Of a stretch of 64,000 bases of DNA, positions 52,727-62,454 are shown piece by piece. Position 1 is the stretch's first letter. Each line of letters starts with the position of its first letter. Under the pieces are notes generated by a model. It saw nothing but the letters and a program-made list of their open reading frames with translations. It was not told where the DNA came from and did no database searches. The position numbers were made by a program, and so were the translations under genes. Source of the stretch: Pantanalinema sp. GBBB05 (GTDB lineage Bacteria; Cyanobacteriota; Cyanobacteriia; Leptolyngbyales; Leptolyngbyaceae); the NCBI GenBank assembly GCA_016743235.1, contig VRZD01000032.1, positions 17,234 to 81,233 of the forward strand. The letters are read 5' to 3'.

Positions 52727-53950
52727 ATGAGCAGTTCGATGACCCCCCGACCCCACGATAACCCGTCTTCGGTGCCTCCTCCTCCTCCTGCACCAACCCC
52801 GATCACGGCCCAATCGCGCAGCACGATCGAGCAGATGGTTCGGGATGCTCATGCCCGCCAAGCGTCGGATATTCATATTCGGGTAGGGGAGTTACCCCGC
52901 TTCCGCATTCAGGGGCAAATGGTACAACCCCGTGACCAGGTCAAAGTTACCCCCCAAATTTTTGAACAATATCTCAACGAAGTTTTAACCCCGCATCAGC
53001 GGCAAGATTTTTCTCGAACCAAGGAACTGGACACCGCCATCTATTACCCTGGCTTAGTGCGCTGTCGGGTCAACGTATTCGAGTCGTTAACAGGCGGAGC
53101 CATCGTTCTACGGTTGATCTCCCTAGAAGTTCCCTCGATCGAAAGCTTGGGACTACCAGAAGTCCTCAAATACTTGGTGTCCTATCCGCAAGGCTTAATC
53201 CTCGTCACGGGACCAACGGGTTCCGGGAAGTCTACTACCATTGCCGCCATGATTCGGCATTTGAACGAAAGCCTGAATAAACACATCGTGACGATCGAAG
53301 ACCCAATTGAATATGTGCATCCATCCCAGAAATGTCTGATCAGTCAGCGGGAAGTTGGCTTACACACCTTGGAATTTGAACATGCCCTGCGCTCAGTGTT
53401 GCGGGAAGACCCAGATGTGATTCTAATTGGGGAAATGCGCGATCGGATTACGGTCGATACCGCGTTGAAAGCGGCCCAAACGGGGCACTTAGTCTTGGGC
53501 ACTCTCCACACACGCAGTGCCCTGAATGCCATTAACCGGCTACTGAACATCTATAACCCGGATGAACAACCGGCGATGCGGGTACAGATTACAGAGTCTT
53601 TGATTTCTGTGATTGCCCAATTACTGATTCCAACGACGGATGGTCGTCGGACAGCGGCTCACGAAATCCTGATTAACACGCCAGCCATGCAGGATTATCT
53701 GCTGAAGGGCAATGAAGCTGAGGCCTTCCAGTTGATGGAAACCGGGGCAAATGAAGGCATGCAAGTGATGAACCAGGTTCTGTGTGATCTGGTACTACTG
53801 GGTAAGATTAGCCCGGATGAAGCCGTCAAAGCCTCTCCGGACGCTGGCGATCTCCGGCGACGGGTCAGGAACGAAGGCTTCGATCCCTCGCGATCGTCAA
53901 ATCGCGATTTCGAAGGCATGGGCACAGGTCGGGAATACCGTCCGGTTTAG
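52727..53950 (+). CDS. pilT: Type IV pilus retraction ATPase PilT
   Basis: 407 residues. A Pro-rich N-terminal extension (about 1-35), then the PAS-like N domain and the ATPase core: Walker A VTGPTGSGKSTTIAAM, Asp box IVTIEDPIEYVHPSQ, Walker B VILIGEMRDRITVDTALKAAQTGHLVLGTLHT with the His box, and the AIRAxx-like IAHEILINTPAM (here TAAHEILINTPAM). Drives pilus retraction and phototactic motility. It is alone; pilB, pilC are not adjacent, unlike many cyanobacterial clusters. Confidence 0.93.
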   Translation: MSSSMTPRPHDNPSSVPPPPPAPTPITAQSRSTIEQMVRDAHARQASDIHIRVGELPRFRIQGQMVQPRDQVKVTPQIFEQYLNEVLTPHQRQDFSRTKELDTAIYYPGLVRCRVNVFESLTGGAIVLRLISLEVPSIESLGLPEVLKYLVSYPQGLILVTGPTGSGKSTTIAAMIRHLNESLNKHIVTIEDPIEYVHPSQKCLISQREVGLHTLEFEHALRSVLREDPDVILIGEMRDRITVDTALKAAQTGHLVLGTLHTRSALNAINRLLNIYNPDEQPAMRVQITESLISVIAQLLIPTTDGRRTAAHEILINTPAMQDYLLKGNEAEAFQLMETGANEGMQVMNQVLCDLVLLGKISPDEAVKASPDAGDLRRRVRNEGFDPSRSSNRDFEGMGTGREYRPV

Positions 53951-53980
53951 TCCACCCCCATTGCCAACCTCATATAGTCG

Positions 53981-54010
53981 AGCGGGGCAGTCCTTACGGA
54001 CTGCCCCGCT
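53981..54010. terminator. Strong bidirectional terminator between pilT and typA
   Basis: A perfect 13-bp stem (53981-53993 with 53998-54010, sequence AGCGGGGCAGTCC and complement) with a TTAC loop, between convergent genes. Confidence 0.85.
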
Positions 54011-54024
54011 CTGTTTAACCGAAC

Positions 54025-55824
54025 TTATTTTTTACCTGCCAACTTTTTTGCCTTCACCAGCTTGCGCAGCCGGATCGACTGGGGCGTAATTTCCAGCAAC
54101 TCATCCGGTCCAATATACTCCAATGCCCGCTCTAGGCTCATTTCCACGGGAGCTTGTAGTTGTACCAGTTCTTCCCCACCGGATGCCCGATGGTTTGTCA
54201 GTTGCTTCGTCTTACAAACGTTTAATTCCAGATCTTGAGGACGATTATGTTCCCCAACAATCATTCCCTTATAGACGCGAGTACCGGGAATGATGAAAAA
54301 TACCCCCCGATCCTCGGCGTTCTTCATGGCATAGAAGGTAGCGACCCCTTCCTCAAAAGCAATCAGTACCCCATTCCGGCGAGCTTCAATTTCACCAGAT
54401 AGCGGACGGTAATCCAGGAAGCTATGGTTCATGATGCCTTCACCACGAGTCATCCGCATGAACTCGCCCCGGAAACCGATCAACCCCCGAGCGGGAATGA
54501 CAAACTCCAATTGGGTACGTCCGTTGGCGCCAACTTGCATATCCTGCATTTCGCCCTTACGTTGACCTAGACGCTCAATACAGCTACCCACCGCTTCTTC
54601 AGGAACATCTAGCACCAGAGTTTCATAAGGTTCGCAGGGTTGCCCGTTCACCTCCCGATAGATGACCTGAGGCTGAGACACCTGAAACTCATAGCCTTCG
54701 CGTCGCATGGTTTCAATCAAAATCCCGAGGTGAAGTTCTCCCCGCCCAGAGACCAGATACTTATCCGGCGAATCAGTTTCTTCGACCCGTAATGCCACGT
54801 TGGTTTCCAACTCGCGGAACAGCCGATCGCGTACTTGGCGAGAGGTCACCAACGAACCCTCTTGTCCCGCAAATGGCGAGTCATTGACCGAGAAGGTCAT
54901 CTGCAACGTGGGTTCATCAACTTTAATCAGCGGTAATGCCTGTGGATCATTCGGGTCGGTAATTGTTTCGCCAATATTGGCATCCGCAAAACCAGCCACT
55001 GCCACAATGTTGCCAGCTGAGGCTTCTTCAATATCAATCCGCTTCAGCCCTTCAAAGCCCATCAGTTTGGTGATCTTCGCTTTCACCATCTGACCTGTTT
55101 CCGTCATCAATGCGGCTTGCTGCCCCATACGAATCACCCCGTTGTGGATCTTGCCGATCACAATCCGCCCGAGGTAATCCGAGTAATCTAACGTCGTGAC
55201 TTGTAATTGCAACGGCTTTTCTGGGTCGCCAACGGGTGGGGGCACATGCCGTAGAAAGGCATCAAATAACGGCTGCATATCAACCCGTTCATCGTCTAGT
55301 TGATCGATCGCAAATCCAGCCAGTCCAGAGGCAAATAGGTAAGGAAACTCACACTGGTCATCATCCGCGCCCAGTTCCAGAAATAGGTCTAATACCTTAT
55401 CAATCGCTCCATGGGGGTTAGCCTGGGGTCGATCGATTTTGTTTACCAGCACGATCGGGCGTAAGCCTTTTTCCAACGCCTTTTTCAGCACAAAGCGGGT
55501 TTGGGGCATCGGTCCTTCATTGGCATCCACAATCAGCAGACAGCCATCCACCATCCCTAGCACCCGCTCGACCTCGCCACCAAAGTCAGCGTGACCCGGC
55601 GTATCAACAATGTTGATCAGGGTATCTTTGTAGCGAACTGCTGTATTCTTCGATAAAATCGTAATCCCACGTTCCCGCTCTAACGCATTCGAGTCCATGA
55701 CACAATCGGGAACATCTTCGCCTTCCCGAAACGTCCCAGCTTGCTTGAGGAGTGCATCAACGAGGGTGGTCTTGCCGTGATCAACGTGAGCAATGATGGC
55801 AACATTGCGGATAGGCAGGGTCAT
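54025..55824 (-). CDS. typA: Ribosome-associated GTPase TypA/BipA
   Basis: 599 residues. The G1 motif AHVDHGKTTL (residues 11-20), switch ILSKNTAVRYKDTLINIVDTPGHADFGGEVERVLGM, NKID at about 129, then elongation-factor-like beta domains and the BipA-specific C-terminal ending. It binds the ribosome and is needed for stress adaptation and 50S biogenesis. The C-terminus is basic (IRLRKLVKAKKLAGKK). Single gene; the terminator 15 bases beyond its stop is shared with pilT. Confidence 0.96.
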   Translation of the reverse strand: MTLPIRNVAIIAHVDHGKTTLVDALLKQAGTFREGEDVPDCVMDSNALERERGITILSKNTAVRYKDTLINIVDTPGHADFGGEVERVLGMVDGCLLIVDANEGPMPQTRFVLKKALEKGLRPIVLVNKIDRPQANPHGAIDKVLDLFLELGADDDQCEFPYLFASGLAGFAIDQLDDERVDMQPLFDAFLRHVPPPVGDPEKPLQLQVTTLDYSDYLGRIVIGKIHNGVIRMGQQAALMTETGQMVKAKITKLMGFEGLKRIDIEEASAGNIVAVAGFADANIGETITDPNDPQALPLIKVDEPTLQMTFSVNDSPFAGQEGSLVTSRQVRDRLFRELETNVALRVEETDSPDKYLVSGRGELHLGILIETMRREGYEFQVSQPQVIYREVNGQPCEPYETLVLDVPEEAVGSCIERLGQRKGEMQDMQVGANGRTQLEFVIPARGLIGFRGEFMRMTRGEGIMNHSFLDYRPLSGEIEARRNGVLIAFEEGVATFYAMKNAEDRGVFFIIPGTRVYKGMIVGEHNRPQDLELNVCKTKQLTNHRASGGEELVQLQAPVEMSLERALEYIGPDELLEITPQSIRLRKLVKAKKLAGKK

Positions 55825-56037
55825 AAAAAGGGATCCAGGTAAGAGAGGATGTGTGAGTAACTGGCTTCTTAAGCAAGTTTTCTTAAATACAAGTCACGAA
55901 TTCTGGTAAAGAAGCCTTAACAATTCTAACCTAATCTACACACCGATCGCCTAGTGTTTCCTGGCAAACTGGCAAGTAGACCCATCAAGTGGTGCAGAAA
56001 GTAAATAATTGCTCGCTGATCTAGCATTCAGACAGAA

Positions 56038-56057
56038 GGGCGCCAAATTGTGCGCCC
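56038..56057. terminator. GGGCGC hairpin downstream of psb28
   Basis: GGGCGC (56038-56043) pairs with GCGCCC (56052-56057). It lies 43 bases beyond the psb28 stop codon on the leftward transcript; the leftward continuation TTCTGTC is only weakly T-rich. Resembles the hairpin at 47671 in composition. Confidence 0.5.
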
Positions 56058-56099
56058 CTACAGATGTAAAAGCCTGCTCAGAAATGACCTGAGTCACAC

Positions 56100-56441
56100 T
56101 TAACCATCAGATTTCGTAAAGCCCAAATCATTCTCTTGAGCATAACGCTCCATAAACCGCATAAAGCGATCCCATTCTTCTACTGATTTCATTAAGTAGA
56201 TGGCTTCTAAAGCTTCTGGCTGCCCGTTGATAAACTTAGCTTTCACTTCGCGAGTGCTCAGTTCGCCTTCTTCATCAATCAGGTACATACCGGTGATCCC
56301 TTCGGGCTGAGCACTGGTTAATGCCTTCGGATTTTGGAAGTAAAAGGTTGCGGTCCCATTGCTACCATCCCGCGCTCGCGTCAACCGCACGTCGGGAATT
56401 ACATCTTCATCGATGCCTCTTGCAAATTGAATTCGAGCCAT
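56100..56441 (-). CDS. psb28: Photosystem II assembly protein Psb28
   Basis: 113 residues, exactly the family size. Sequence marks: ARIQFARGIDEDVIPDVRLTRARDGSNGTATFYFQNP, GITGMYLIDEEGELSTREVKAKFINGQPEALEAIYLMKSVEEWDRFMRFMERYA. Cytosolic (stromal-side) factor that binds the CP47 side of photosystem II assembly intermediates. Together with tmRNA tag type and HemJ it supports the cyanobacterial assignment. DUF1830 lies upstream on the same strand with a gap of about 170 bases. Confidence 0.96.
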   Translation of the reverse strand: MARIQFARGIDEDVIPDVRLTRARDGSNGTATFYFQNPKALTSAQPEGITGMYLIDEEGELSTREVKAKFINGQPEALEAIYLMKSVEEWDRFMRFMERYAQENDLGFTKSDG

Positions 56442-56610
56442 ATTGATGCCTACTGTTGTGAGTCACTATTCTCCCATCATCCCATCATCGGGGGTAGGAC
56501 TAGTACAGCTTGACAGAAATCACTCTCCTCAGCGATCCCAGGCTCACCTGACCCATTCACCCGATCGATTCGTAGGAGTAGAACTTCCGCGAATGGGCTG
56601 CTTCAATCAA

Positions 56611-56973
56611 TCAGGAGGCAGTAGCAGGTTCAGTGATGGATTCACTAGATACCCCCATACCATCGTTCAATTCCTCAAGCCGTTGCTGATGTTCGGGATC
56701 TAAGGCAGTCGGCAGAACATCTTCTACTTGCAGCCGATCGCAGGGGATCGTATCAGACAGGATCGCACTTGCCATCATGCCACAATGGATTTCTAGCAGA
56801 CCTTCAGGTGGGGCTTCAAAAATCAAACGCTGCCCCGGAAATACCACTCGTTCAAAATACCAATTCGGTAGATTAGAAATTCGGGCAATTTGGATGCGAC
56901 TAGTGGCATTGACATAGCAGCAAACAATGGGATCTTGGCTACCTGAAGGTAGGGGATCAAGGACTTGAGCCAT
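56611..56973 (-). CDS. DUF1830 family protein
   Basis: 120 residues. The family core IVCCYVNATSRIQIARISNLPNWYFERVVFPGQRLIFEAPPEGLLEIHCG is complete, giving an all-beta domain with a CC pair; the C-terminal 45 residues are acidic and probably disordered. Found only in cyanobacteria to my knowledge; function unknown. It precedes psb28 on the same strand, but the 169-base gap argues against a tight operon. Confidence 0.85.
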   Translation of the reverse strand: MAQVLDPLPSGSQDPIVCCYVNATSRIQIARISNLPNWYFERVVFPGQRLIFEAPPEGLLEIHCGMMASAILSDTIPCDRLQVEDVLPTALDPEHQQRLEELNDGMGVSSESITEPATAS

Positions 56974-57299
56974 GATTAAATAGAGTTAAAAAAGATTCTG
57001 AGGCATTAAACGTTATATACAAGCTAGCACCGAGCGATCCCCTACGATTGTAAATCCGGTTACCGTCTCGGCTATTCCAATCAGTTCTTTCAAGTAAATC
57101 CCCCGATCGGAGGAGTCGGTATTTACTGAGTCTGCATACTTCAGTAGCTAGGTACAGCGCTGATATGCTCTGTTTTTCTTTATATATAGATAACTCCTGT
57201 AGCAATCATGACCAACTGCTCATGCAGGGAAAAGAAGTTCGGTGGTATCGTAAAGTTATATGAAAATAGTTTTCAGATTTCCTCCTCACTGCATTCATA
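56974..57299. other. Divergent intergenic region, nothing recognised
   Basis: 326 bases between DUF1830 and the radical SAM gene that point away from each other; it must hold both promoters. TTTATATATAGATAA (57179-57193) is AT-rich and may include a -10 box. No riboswitch-like structure was identified. Confidence 0.35.
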
Positions 57300-58895
57300 A
57301 TGGCAAACCGTATTCTTTACGTTCGGCTTCCCTGTAACCCGATTTTTCCGATCGGGGTAGTTTATCTGGCAGACCACGTTCATAAAGTATTTCCGACGAT
57401 CCCGCAAAAGATTTTCGATCTGGGCACTGTCCCACCGCTGGATTACGCCTCTGCTCTAGATGCGTCTATCGATGAATTTCAACCCACCTTGCTAGTATTT
57501 TCCTGGCGAGATATTCAGATTTATGCTCCCGTGGGCGGCCGGGGAGGGAATCCACTTCAACATGCCTTCGAGTTTTACTATGCTCGAAATCCGTTGATTA
57601 AGTTACGGGGAGCCTTCGGAGGCTTGCGAGTCACCACCGCCTACTACACGGAACTCTGGCAAAATTTGGGCTTAATTCGTCGCGGCTTAAACCGGGCCCA
57701 GCGTTATCAGCCGAACGCTCAGGCGATCGTGGGCGGCGGTGCGGTGAGTGTGTTTTACGAACAGTTGGGGAAAAGCTTGCCCAAAGGAACGATCGTTTCG
57801 GTGGGCGAGGGAGAAATGCTCCTGGAAAAACTGTTACATGGACAGGAGTTTCGCGACGAGCGCTGTTATGTCGTGGGTGAAGCGACTCCACGTGATCGCT
57901 TAATCCATGAAGCTCCGGCGGCGATCGAGAAAACCGCTTGCAACTATGACTATATTGAGACGATCTGGTCAGAGTTTGAATATTATTTCCAGGCAGACGA
58001 TTTTTATGTGGGCGTTCAAACTAAACGGGGTTGCCCCCACAACTGCTGCTACTGCGTCTATACCGTGATTGAAGGTAAACAGGTACGGATTAATCCCGCT
58101 GATGAAGTGGTAGCAGAGATGCGCCAGCTCTACGATCGGGGCATTCGTAACTTCTGGTTTACCGATGCCCAACTCATTCCTGCTCGTAAATATATCGATG
58201 ATGTCGTGGAACTGCTACGGAAAGTTCTGGACGCCGGGATGCAAGATATTCACTGGGCCGCCTACATCCGAGCCGATAATTTGACGCCCGAACTCTGTGA
58301 TCTCATGGTCAAAACGGGGATGAATTATTTTGAGATCGGCATTACTAGCGGTTCCCAAGAATTGGTACGGAAGATGCGGATGGGCTACAACCTTCGTACC
58401 GTCCTGGAAAACTGTCGAGATCTCAAAGCAGCAGGATTTAACGATCTTGTATCAGTCAACTATTCCTTTAATGTGATCGATGAACGCCCAGACACCATTC
58501 GGCAGACGATCGCGTACCATCGGGAACTCGAACGAATTTTTGGAGCAGATAAAGTTGAACCTGCTATCTTCTTCATTGGGTTACAGCCCCATACCCATTT
58601 GGAAACTTACGCCTTCCAGCAAAAGATCCTCAAACCGGGTTATGACCCGATGAGCATTATGCCTTGGACTGCCCGAAAACTCCTTTGGAATCCCGAGCCA
58701 TTAGGATCATTCTTTGGAGAAGTGTGCTTACAAGCTTGGCGACAAAACCCAAATGACTTTGGACGCGAAGTGATGAATATCTTAGAATCCCGATTGGGGC
58801 GAGCCGATCTAGAAGCAGCTCTCACAGCCCCTATCGAATCCCCCGCTCAAACCGCTCCTCGATCGTCGTCCGCCGCTCTCGTTCCCCAGTCCTGA
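57300..58895 (+). CDS. Radical SAM protein with N-terminal B12-binding-like domain
   Basis: 531 residues. The N-terminal about 210 residues resemble a cobalamin-binding-type fold (RILYVRLPCNPIFPIGVVYLADHV, AIVGGGAVSVFYEQLG, VSVGEGEMLLEKLL). The radical SAM core has the CX3CX2C cluster motif GCPHNCCYC (about residues 244-251), the GGE-equivalent FWFTDAQLIPARKYIDDVV and FEIGITSGSQELVRKMRMGY. This type has been annotated in cyanobacteria as linked to photosystem II high-light acclimation; the chemistry is unknown. The DICT gene starts five bases after it. Confidence 0.88.
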   Translation: MANRILYVRLPCNPIFPIGVVYLADHVHKVFPTIPQKIFDLGTVPPLDYASALDASIDEFQPTLLVFSWRDIQIYAPVGGRGGNPLQHAFEFYYARNPLIKLRGAFGGLRVTTAYYTELWQNLGLIRRGLNRAQRYQPNAQAIVGGGAVSVFYEQLGKSLPKGTIVSVGEGEMLLEKLLHGQEFRDERCYVVGEATPRDRLIHEAPAAIEKTACNYDYIETIWSEFEYYFQADDFYVGVQTKRGCPHNCCYCVYTVIEGKQVRINPADEVVAEMRQLYDRGIRNFWFTDAQLIPARKYIDDVVELLRKVLDAGMQDIHWAAYIRADNLTPELCDLMVKTGMNYFEIGITSGSQELVRKMRMGYNLRTVLENCRDLKAAGFNDLVSVNYSFNVIDERPDTIRQTIAYHRELERIFGADKVEPAIFFIGLQPHTHLETYAFQQKILKPGYDPMSIMPWTARKLLWNPEPLGSFFGEVCLQAWRQNPNDFGREVMNILESRLGRADLEAALTAPIESPAQTAPRSSSAALVPQS

Positions 58896-58900
58896 CCATC

Positions 58901-60337
58901 ATGTTAGAAGGTTCAATTTTACATCAGCTAAAAGTCTCTCACCAGCCAGGACAGGTGGGTAAGCGCCCACTCAACTTTGGTGTGTACTACAAAAATACCC
59001 TGGTTGCCCTATGTCATGCCCTGGAAGATTGCATCCTGCAGTGTTCTAGCCCACCTTTGGTGATTACAGCCTTTCAAAGAGGCAAATGGTACTTGCAGGA
59101 AGCCGACCGCTATGCCGACCTGGCTGCCCAGTCACGGCATGTGGTGATTATGGCAACACCGGATGCTGGATTCGCCGACCATCCTACGAGTCAGCGAGCA
59201 AATGTACATCTGGTTGATCTCCCCGCCGAAGACCCGGTGGCACAGGAATGGCACTTGATGATTCTGGCTCCGACCTACACAGCTATGGTGTTGTGTCAGG
59301 AGCTGTCCCCGGAAGACTATGGAGTCCAAGGTATCCCCACTGAGGATCTGGAGCGCAAGTTCTACGGTTTCTGGACATTTGAGAGCAACCTCGTTCAGGA
59401 AACTGTCGAATTAGCGATCGAGCATATCCGGCAGTACAACCCCACCCTGGCGGAGCAGTTAGCAACTCAGGCACAAGAGATTGCCACCACTCAAACCAAA
59501 GCATCGGACGATCTAGGGACGGTCGTAACTCGGGTCATTCAGTACCTCCAATCTAGTGAGGAAACATTAACCAACCCCACCGCTGCCCAGATTTCGTCGA
59601 ACCTGCACTACGACATTCTAGATAACAATCTGGTGTCGAACGAAGTTCAGGCCTGTTTGCGGATGGCACAGTTAACCGATCAAGCGGATGCCATTAATCC
59701 CTCTGCTGCTGCCGAAGTTGCGGTACTGGCAGAAGCGATCGGGCAACTGCTTGACCTGCCGGTTTGGCAACTGCATCGGTTGAAATTAGCGGGTCTACTG
59801 CATCGGCTGGCTCCTCTCCAGAAATCTGAAGCGGTATTAACTGCCAGTACAACTCGCTATACAGATGCAGCTGAACCAACTGCCCCCAGTTGTCCACTGA
59901 TTCCGGGGGCTCAGGTATTGCGGACCATGCCACGTTTACGCGCGATCGCAACGATCATTACGCACCAAACTGAACATTGGGATGGTTCTGGACAACCCGC
60001 GGGCCTAGCCGGAGACGCGATTCCCTTGGAGTCGAGAATTCTGGGACTAGTGGAAGACTTTCAGCGACGATTGGCGCAAATGCGCTATGCCCAGGCACAA
60101 CAGCAGTCTGCTGGAATTCCAGAACCTCTTAGTCCGGCTGAGATGATGACAAAAGCCTTAGCTGACTGTCAGCAACATCAAGGCGATCGGTGGGATCCTA
60201 AGCTTATAGACACTCTGTCACTACTGGTTTGTGGACTACAACAAGGATTAAATCTCTCTGTTAATCTACCCAAAATTTCTGCTGGACTCTGGCTGATTGA
60301 TTCTCACTGTAGTGACAACCTGTTTAGTAGCCCATAA
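58901..60337 (+). CDS. DICT sensory domain protein with degenerate HD-GYP-like domain
   Basis: 478 residues. Residues about 5-135 match the DICT sensory domain (HALEDCILQCSSPPLVITAFQRGKWYL, ATPDAGFADHP, EWHLMILAPTYTAMVLCQEL). The C-terminal part (about 260-470) looks like HD-GYP, but with key residues lost: LLHRLAPL replaces the catalytic LLHDIGK-type His-Asp, and HQTEHWDGSGQPAGLAGDAIPLESRI has HQT and GQP instead of HHE and GYP. Phosphodiesterase activity is therefore unlikely. Cotranscribed with the radical SAM gene (five-base gap). Confidence 0.82.
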   Translation: MLEGSILHQLKVSHQPGQVGKRPLNFGVYYKNTLVALCHALEDCILQCSSPPLVITAFQRGKWYLQEADRYADLAAQSRHVVIMATPDAGFADHPTSQRANVHLVDLPAEDPVAQEWHLMILAPTYTAMVLCQELSPEDYGVQGIPTEDLERKFYGFWTFESNLVQETVELAIEHIRQYNPTLAEQLATQAQEIATTQTKASDDLGTVVTRVIQYLQSSEETLTNPTAAQISSNLHYDILDNNLVSNEVQACLRMAQLTDQADAINPSAAAEVAVLAEAIGQLLDLPVWQLHRLKLAGLLHRLAPLQKSEAVLTASTTRYTDAAEPTAPSCPLIPGAQVLRTMPRLRAIATIITHQTEHWDGSGQPAGLAGDAIPLESRILGLVEDFQRRLAQMRYAQAQQQSAGIPEPLSPAEMMTKALADCQQHQGDRWDPKLIDTLSLLVCGLQQGLNLSVNLPKISAGLWLIDSHCSDNLFSSP

Positions 60338-60397
60338 CTATTTTCTCGCGCTGCTCCACCTTTCTGACCTTTGCTATTTTCCTACTACCATCCCCCT

Positions 60398-61027
60398 ATG
60401 AATCTCGAAGCCCTGCGTTCTGGAACTCTTAAGCAACTTTCTGGTGCCGATTTGGAAGATGAAGACTTAACTGGTCAAAATCTGCAAAACGTCAATTTAG
60501 CCGGGGCGAGGCTGATGGGAGCCAATCTTAGCGGTGCATGTTTAGCCGGAGCCACCTTAGATGGAGCCACATTAATTGGTGCCAAGTTGTTCGGGGCAGA
60601 TGTGCGTGCCAGCTTAATGGGCGCCAATTTAATGCAGGCAGATTTGACGGAAGCAGATTTGCGATCGGCAAACTTACGAGGAGCCAATCTCATGCGATCG
60701 CGCTTGCACAAAGCCACATTTGCCGGAGCCTTTTTAAGTGGCGCTAACCTGATGGGGGTCAATTTGCAGGGCGTAGATTTGCGGGGGGCAGACTTGCGGG
60801 GAGCCAATTTAAGTGGTGCCAATTTACAGGGTGCCAACTTAACCCAGGCTGATTTACAGGGGGCATTGTTAACAGAGGCAAATCTGGAGGAAGCAGATCT
60901 CCAAGCCGCTAACCTGGCAGGGGCAAATTTGGCAGGGGCAAATTTACTCTGCGCGGAGTTAGATAGTGCCAGTCTGGATGGGGCAAATTTAGTCGGAGTT
61001 TGCCTGGTAGGCACTAGTTTGGAATAG
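60398..61027 (+). CDS. Pentapeptide-repeat protein
   Basis: 209 residues from ATG 60398 (MNLEALRSGTLKQL). From residue about 18 to the end the sequence is about 38 tandem pentapeptides of the A(D/N)LxG type (for example GANLRGANLMRS..., DLRGADLRGANLSG), predicting a right-handed quadrilateral beta-helix. No signal peptide, so cytosolic. Cyanobacteria encode many; functions are mostly unknown. The frame on the opposite strand (60475-61014) is a composition shadow. A dense repeat at DNA level. Confidence 0.9.
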   Translation: MNLEALRSGTLKQLSGADLEDEDLTGQNLQNVNLAGARLMGANLSGACLAGATLDGATLIGAKLFGADVRASLMGANLMQADLTEADLRSANLRGANLMRSRLHKATFAGAFLSGANLMGVNLQGVDLRGADLRGANLSGANLQGANLTQADLQGALLTEANLEEADLQAANLAGANLAGANLLCAELDSASLDGANLVGVCLVGTSLE

Positions 61028-61275
61028 CAGAGTGGTGGCTCAGTCTTCTAGATAGGTAATTTTTTATGAAATAAAAATCATTTATCTTGACTCTGAAAGC
61101 GCCATCGTCAAGTTTATTATTTTGATATAAGAAATTATCATCAAAATTCTTTGATAATTTGCATAGCTAAAACACCATAGCCCTACATTAGGCTTAGAAG
61201 AGTTCGGAATTTTTCCTGAAGGATCTTTAAGGGTTCTCAGGATAGTTTTAGTTTTAAATGAAAGATTGTAGTTTA

Positions 61276-62382
61276 ATGAAGACTGTTTTAATTATCGAGG
61301 ATGATCTACTAGTCCGCGAATCAATTCAAGACTGGCTAGAGATTCAGGGTTTTCAAGTGCTCGGAGCAGAAAATGGGAGTTTAGGAATTCAACTGGCCCA
61401 AGAACGGTTGCCTGACATAATTCTGTGTGATGTCGAAATGCCAGGAGCGAATGGTTATGATGTGTTGACCGAATTACGCCACAATCCACTTACTATCGGC
61501 ATTCCATTCATTTTTCTAACTGGTAGAGATACCAAAACAGATTTCAGACAAGGCATGAATTTGGGAGCAGACGACTATTTAACCAAACCCTGCGACCCGC
61601 AAGAGCTATTAACGGCAATCGCTAGCCGCCTAGAAAAACATCAAGCTGTTCAGACGCAAACTCAAAAGCAACTTGAAGACCTACGAAGTAGCATTGCTCT
61701 ATCACTACCGCATGAGCTACGGACGCCGTTAACCGGCATTCTTAGCGCTGTAGAAACTCTGAGAGTTCTGGCAGACAGTATCGATCGCGCAACAGCGTTA
61801 GAAATTGCCGATGCCGTACAAATTTCTGCCGAACGGTTACATCGATTAATTCAAAATTTTTTACTCTATGCCCGCTTAGAGGTATCTGCCCACACAACGG
61901 ATATTACACCCAGCAGTCAGATTATTACTACTGAAAATCCAGCTTTACTGATTCACCAAACTGCTCATCAAGTAGCAGAACAACGGCGCCGATCGCTAGA
62001 TTTACAAATAGAGTTACAAAATGTTGCCGTTGCCTTTCCAGAGCCAGAGTTACGCAAAGTGCTACAAGAATTGGTTGATAATGCCTTTAAATTTTCTAAA
62101 TCAGGTCAGTCTGTCCAAATTAGCAGTCGGATTACCGCAGAAACCTATCACATCCAAATTACTAACCAGGGACGTGGCATGACGGCAGAACAAATTGCCA
62201 ATTTAGGAGCTTATATTCAATTCGATCGTAAATTTTATGAACAACAGGGCACTGGTTTAGGATTAACGATCGCCAAACGATTACTAGAATCCTATGGCGG
62301 TAAACTCACGATTCATAGTCTTCCAGACCAGGAGACAACAGTACAAACAACCTTTTTGAGAGCCGTTGAATCGGTGGAGTAG
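61276..62382 (+). CDS. Receiver-histidine kinase hybrid protein
   Basis: 368 residues from ATG 61276 (MKTVLIIEDD); an ATG at 61258 is in frame. N-terminal receiver about 3-120: EDD, Asp in IILCDVEMPGANG, Thr/Lys in FLTGRD and DDYLTKPCD. Then HisKA with SLPHELRTPLTGILSAVE (His about 151), and HATPase with LQELVDNAFKFS, NQGRGM and GTGLGLTIAKRLLESYGG. Soluble, no membrane segment. The receiver at the front of a kinase suggests it is a phosphorelay intermediate controlled by another kinase. Confidence 0.9.
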   Translation: MKTVLIIEDDLLVRESIQDWLEIQGFQVLGAENGSLGIQLAQERLPDIILCDVEMPGANGYDVLTELRHNPLTIGIPFIFLTGRDTKTDFRQGMNLGADDYLTKPCDPQELLTAIASRLEKHQAVQTQTQKQLEDLRSSIALSLPHELRTPLTGILSAVETLRVLADSIDRATALEIADAVQISAERLHRLIQNFLLYARLEVSAHTTDITPSSQIITTENPALLIHQTAHQVAEQRRRSLDLQIELQNVAVAFPEPELRKVLQELVDNAFKFSKSGQSVQISSRITAETYHIQITNQGRGMTAEQIANLGAYIQFDRKFYEQQGTGLGLTIAKRLLESYGGKLTIHSLPDQETTVQTTFLRAVESVE

Positions 62383-62454
62383 TCATCGCAATCGAATCTC
62401 CCACTTCTGAGTAGAGATGGTAAGTTTGAAGCAGTCTCCATCAGTACAGTCATT

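Noticed and set aside
60475..61014. 179-aa open frame on the minus strand
   Set aside because: Antisense shadow of the pentapeptide-repeat gene; its repeats merely mirror the repeated codons.
60480..61020. Regular direct repeats considered as a CRISPR array or minisatellite
   Set aside because: They are the 15-base periodicity of pentapeptide-repeat codons in one reading frame.
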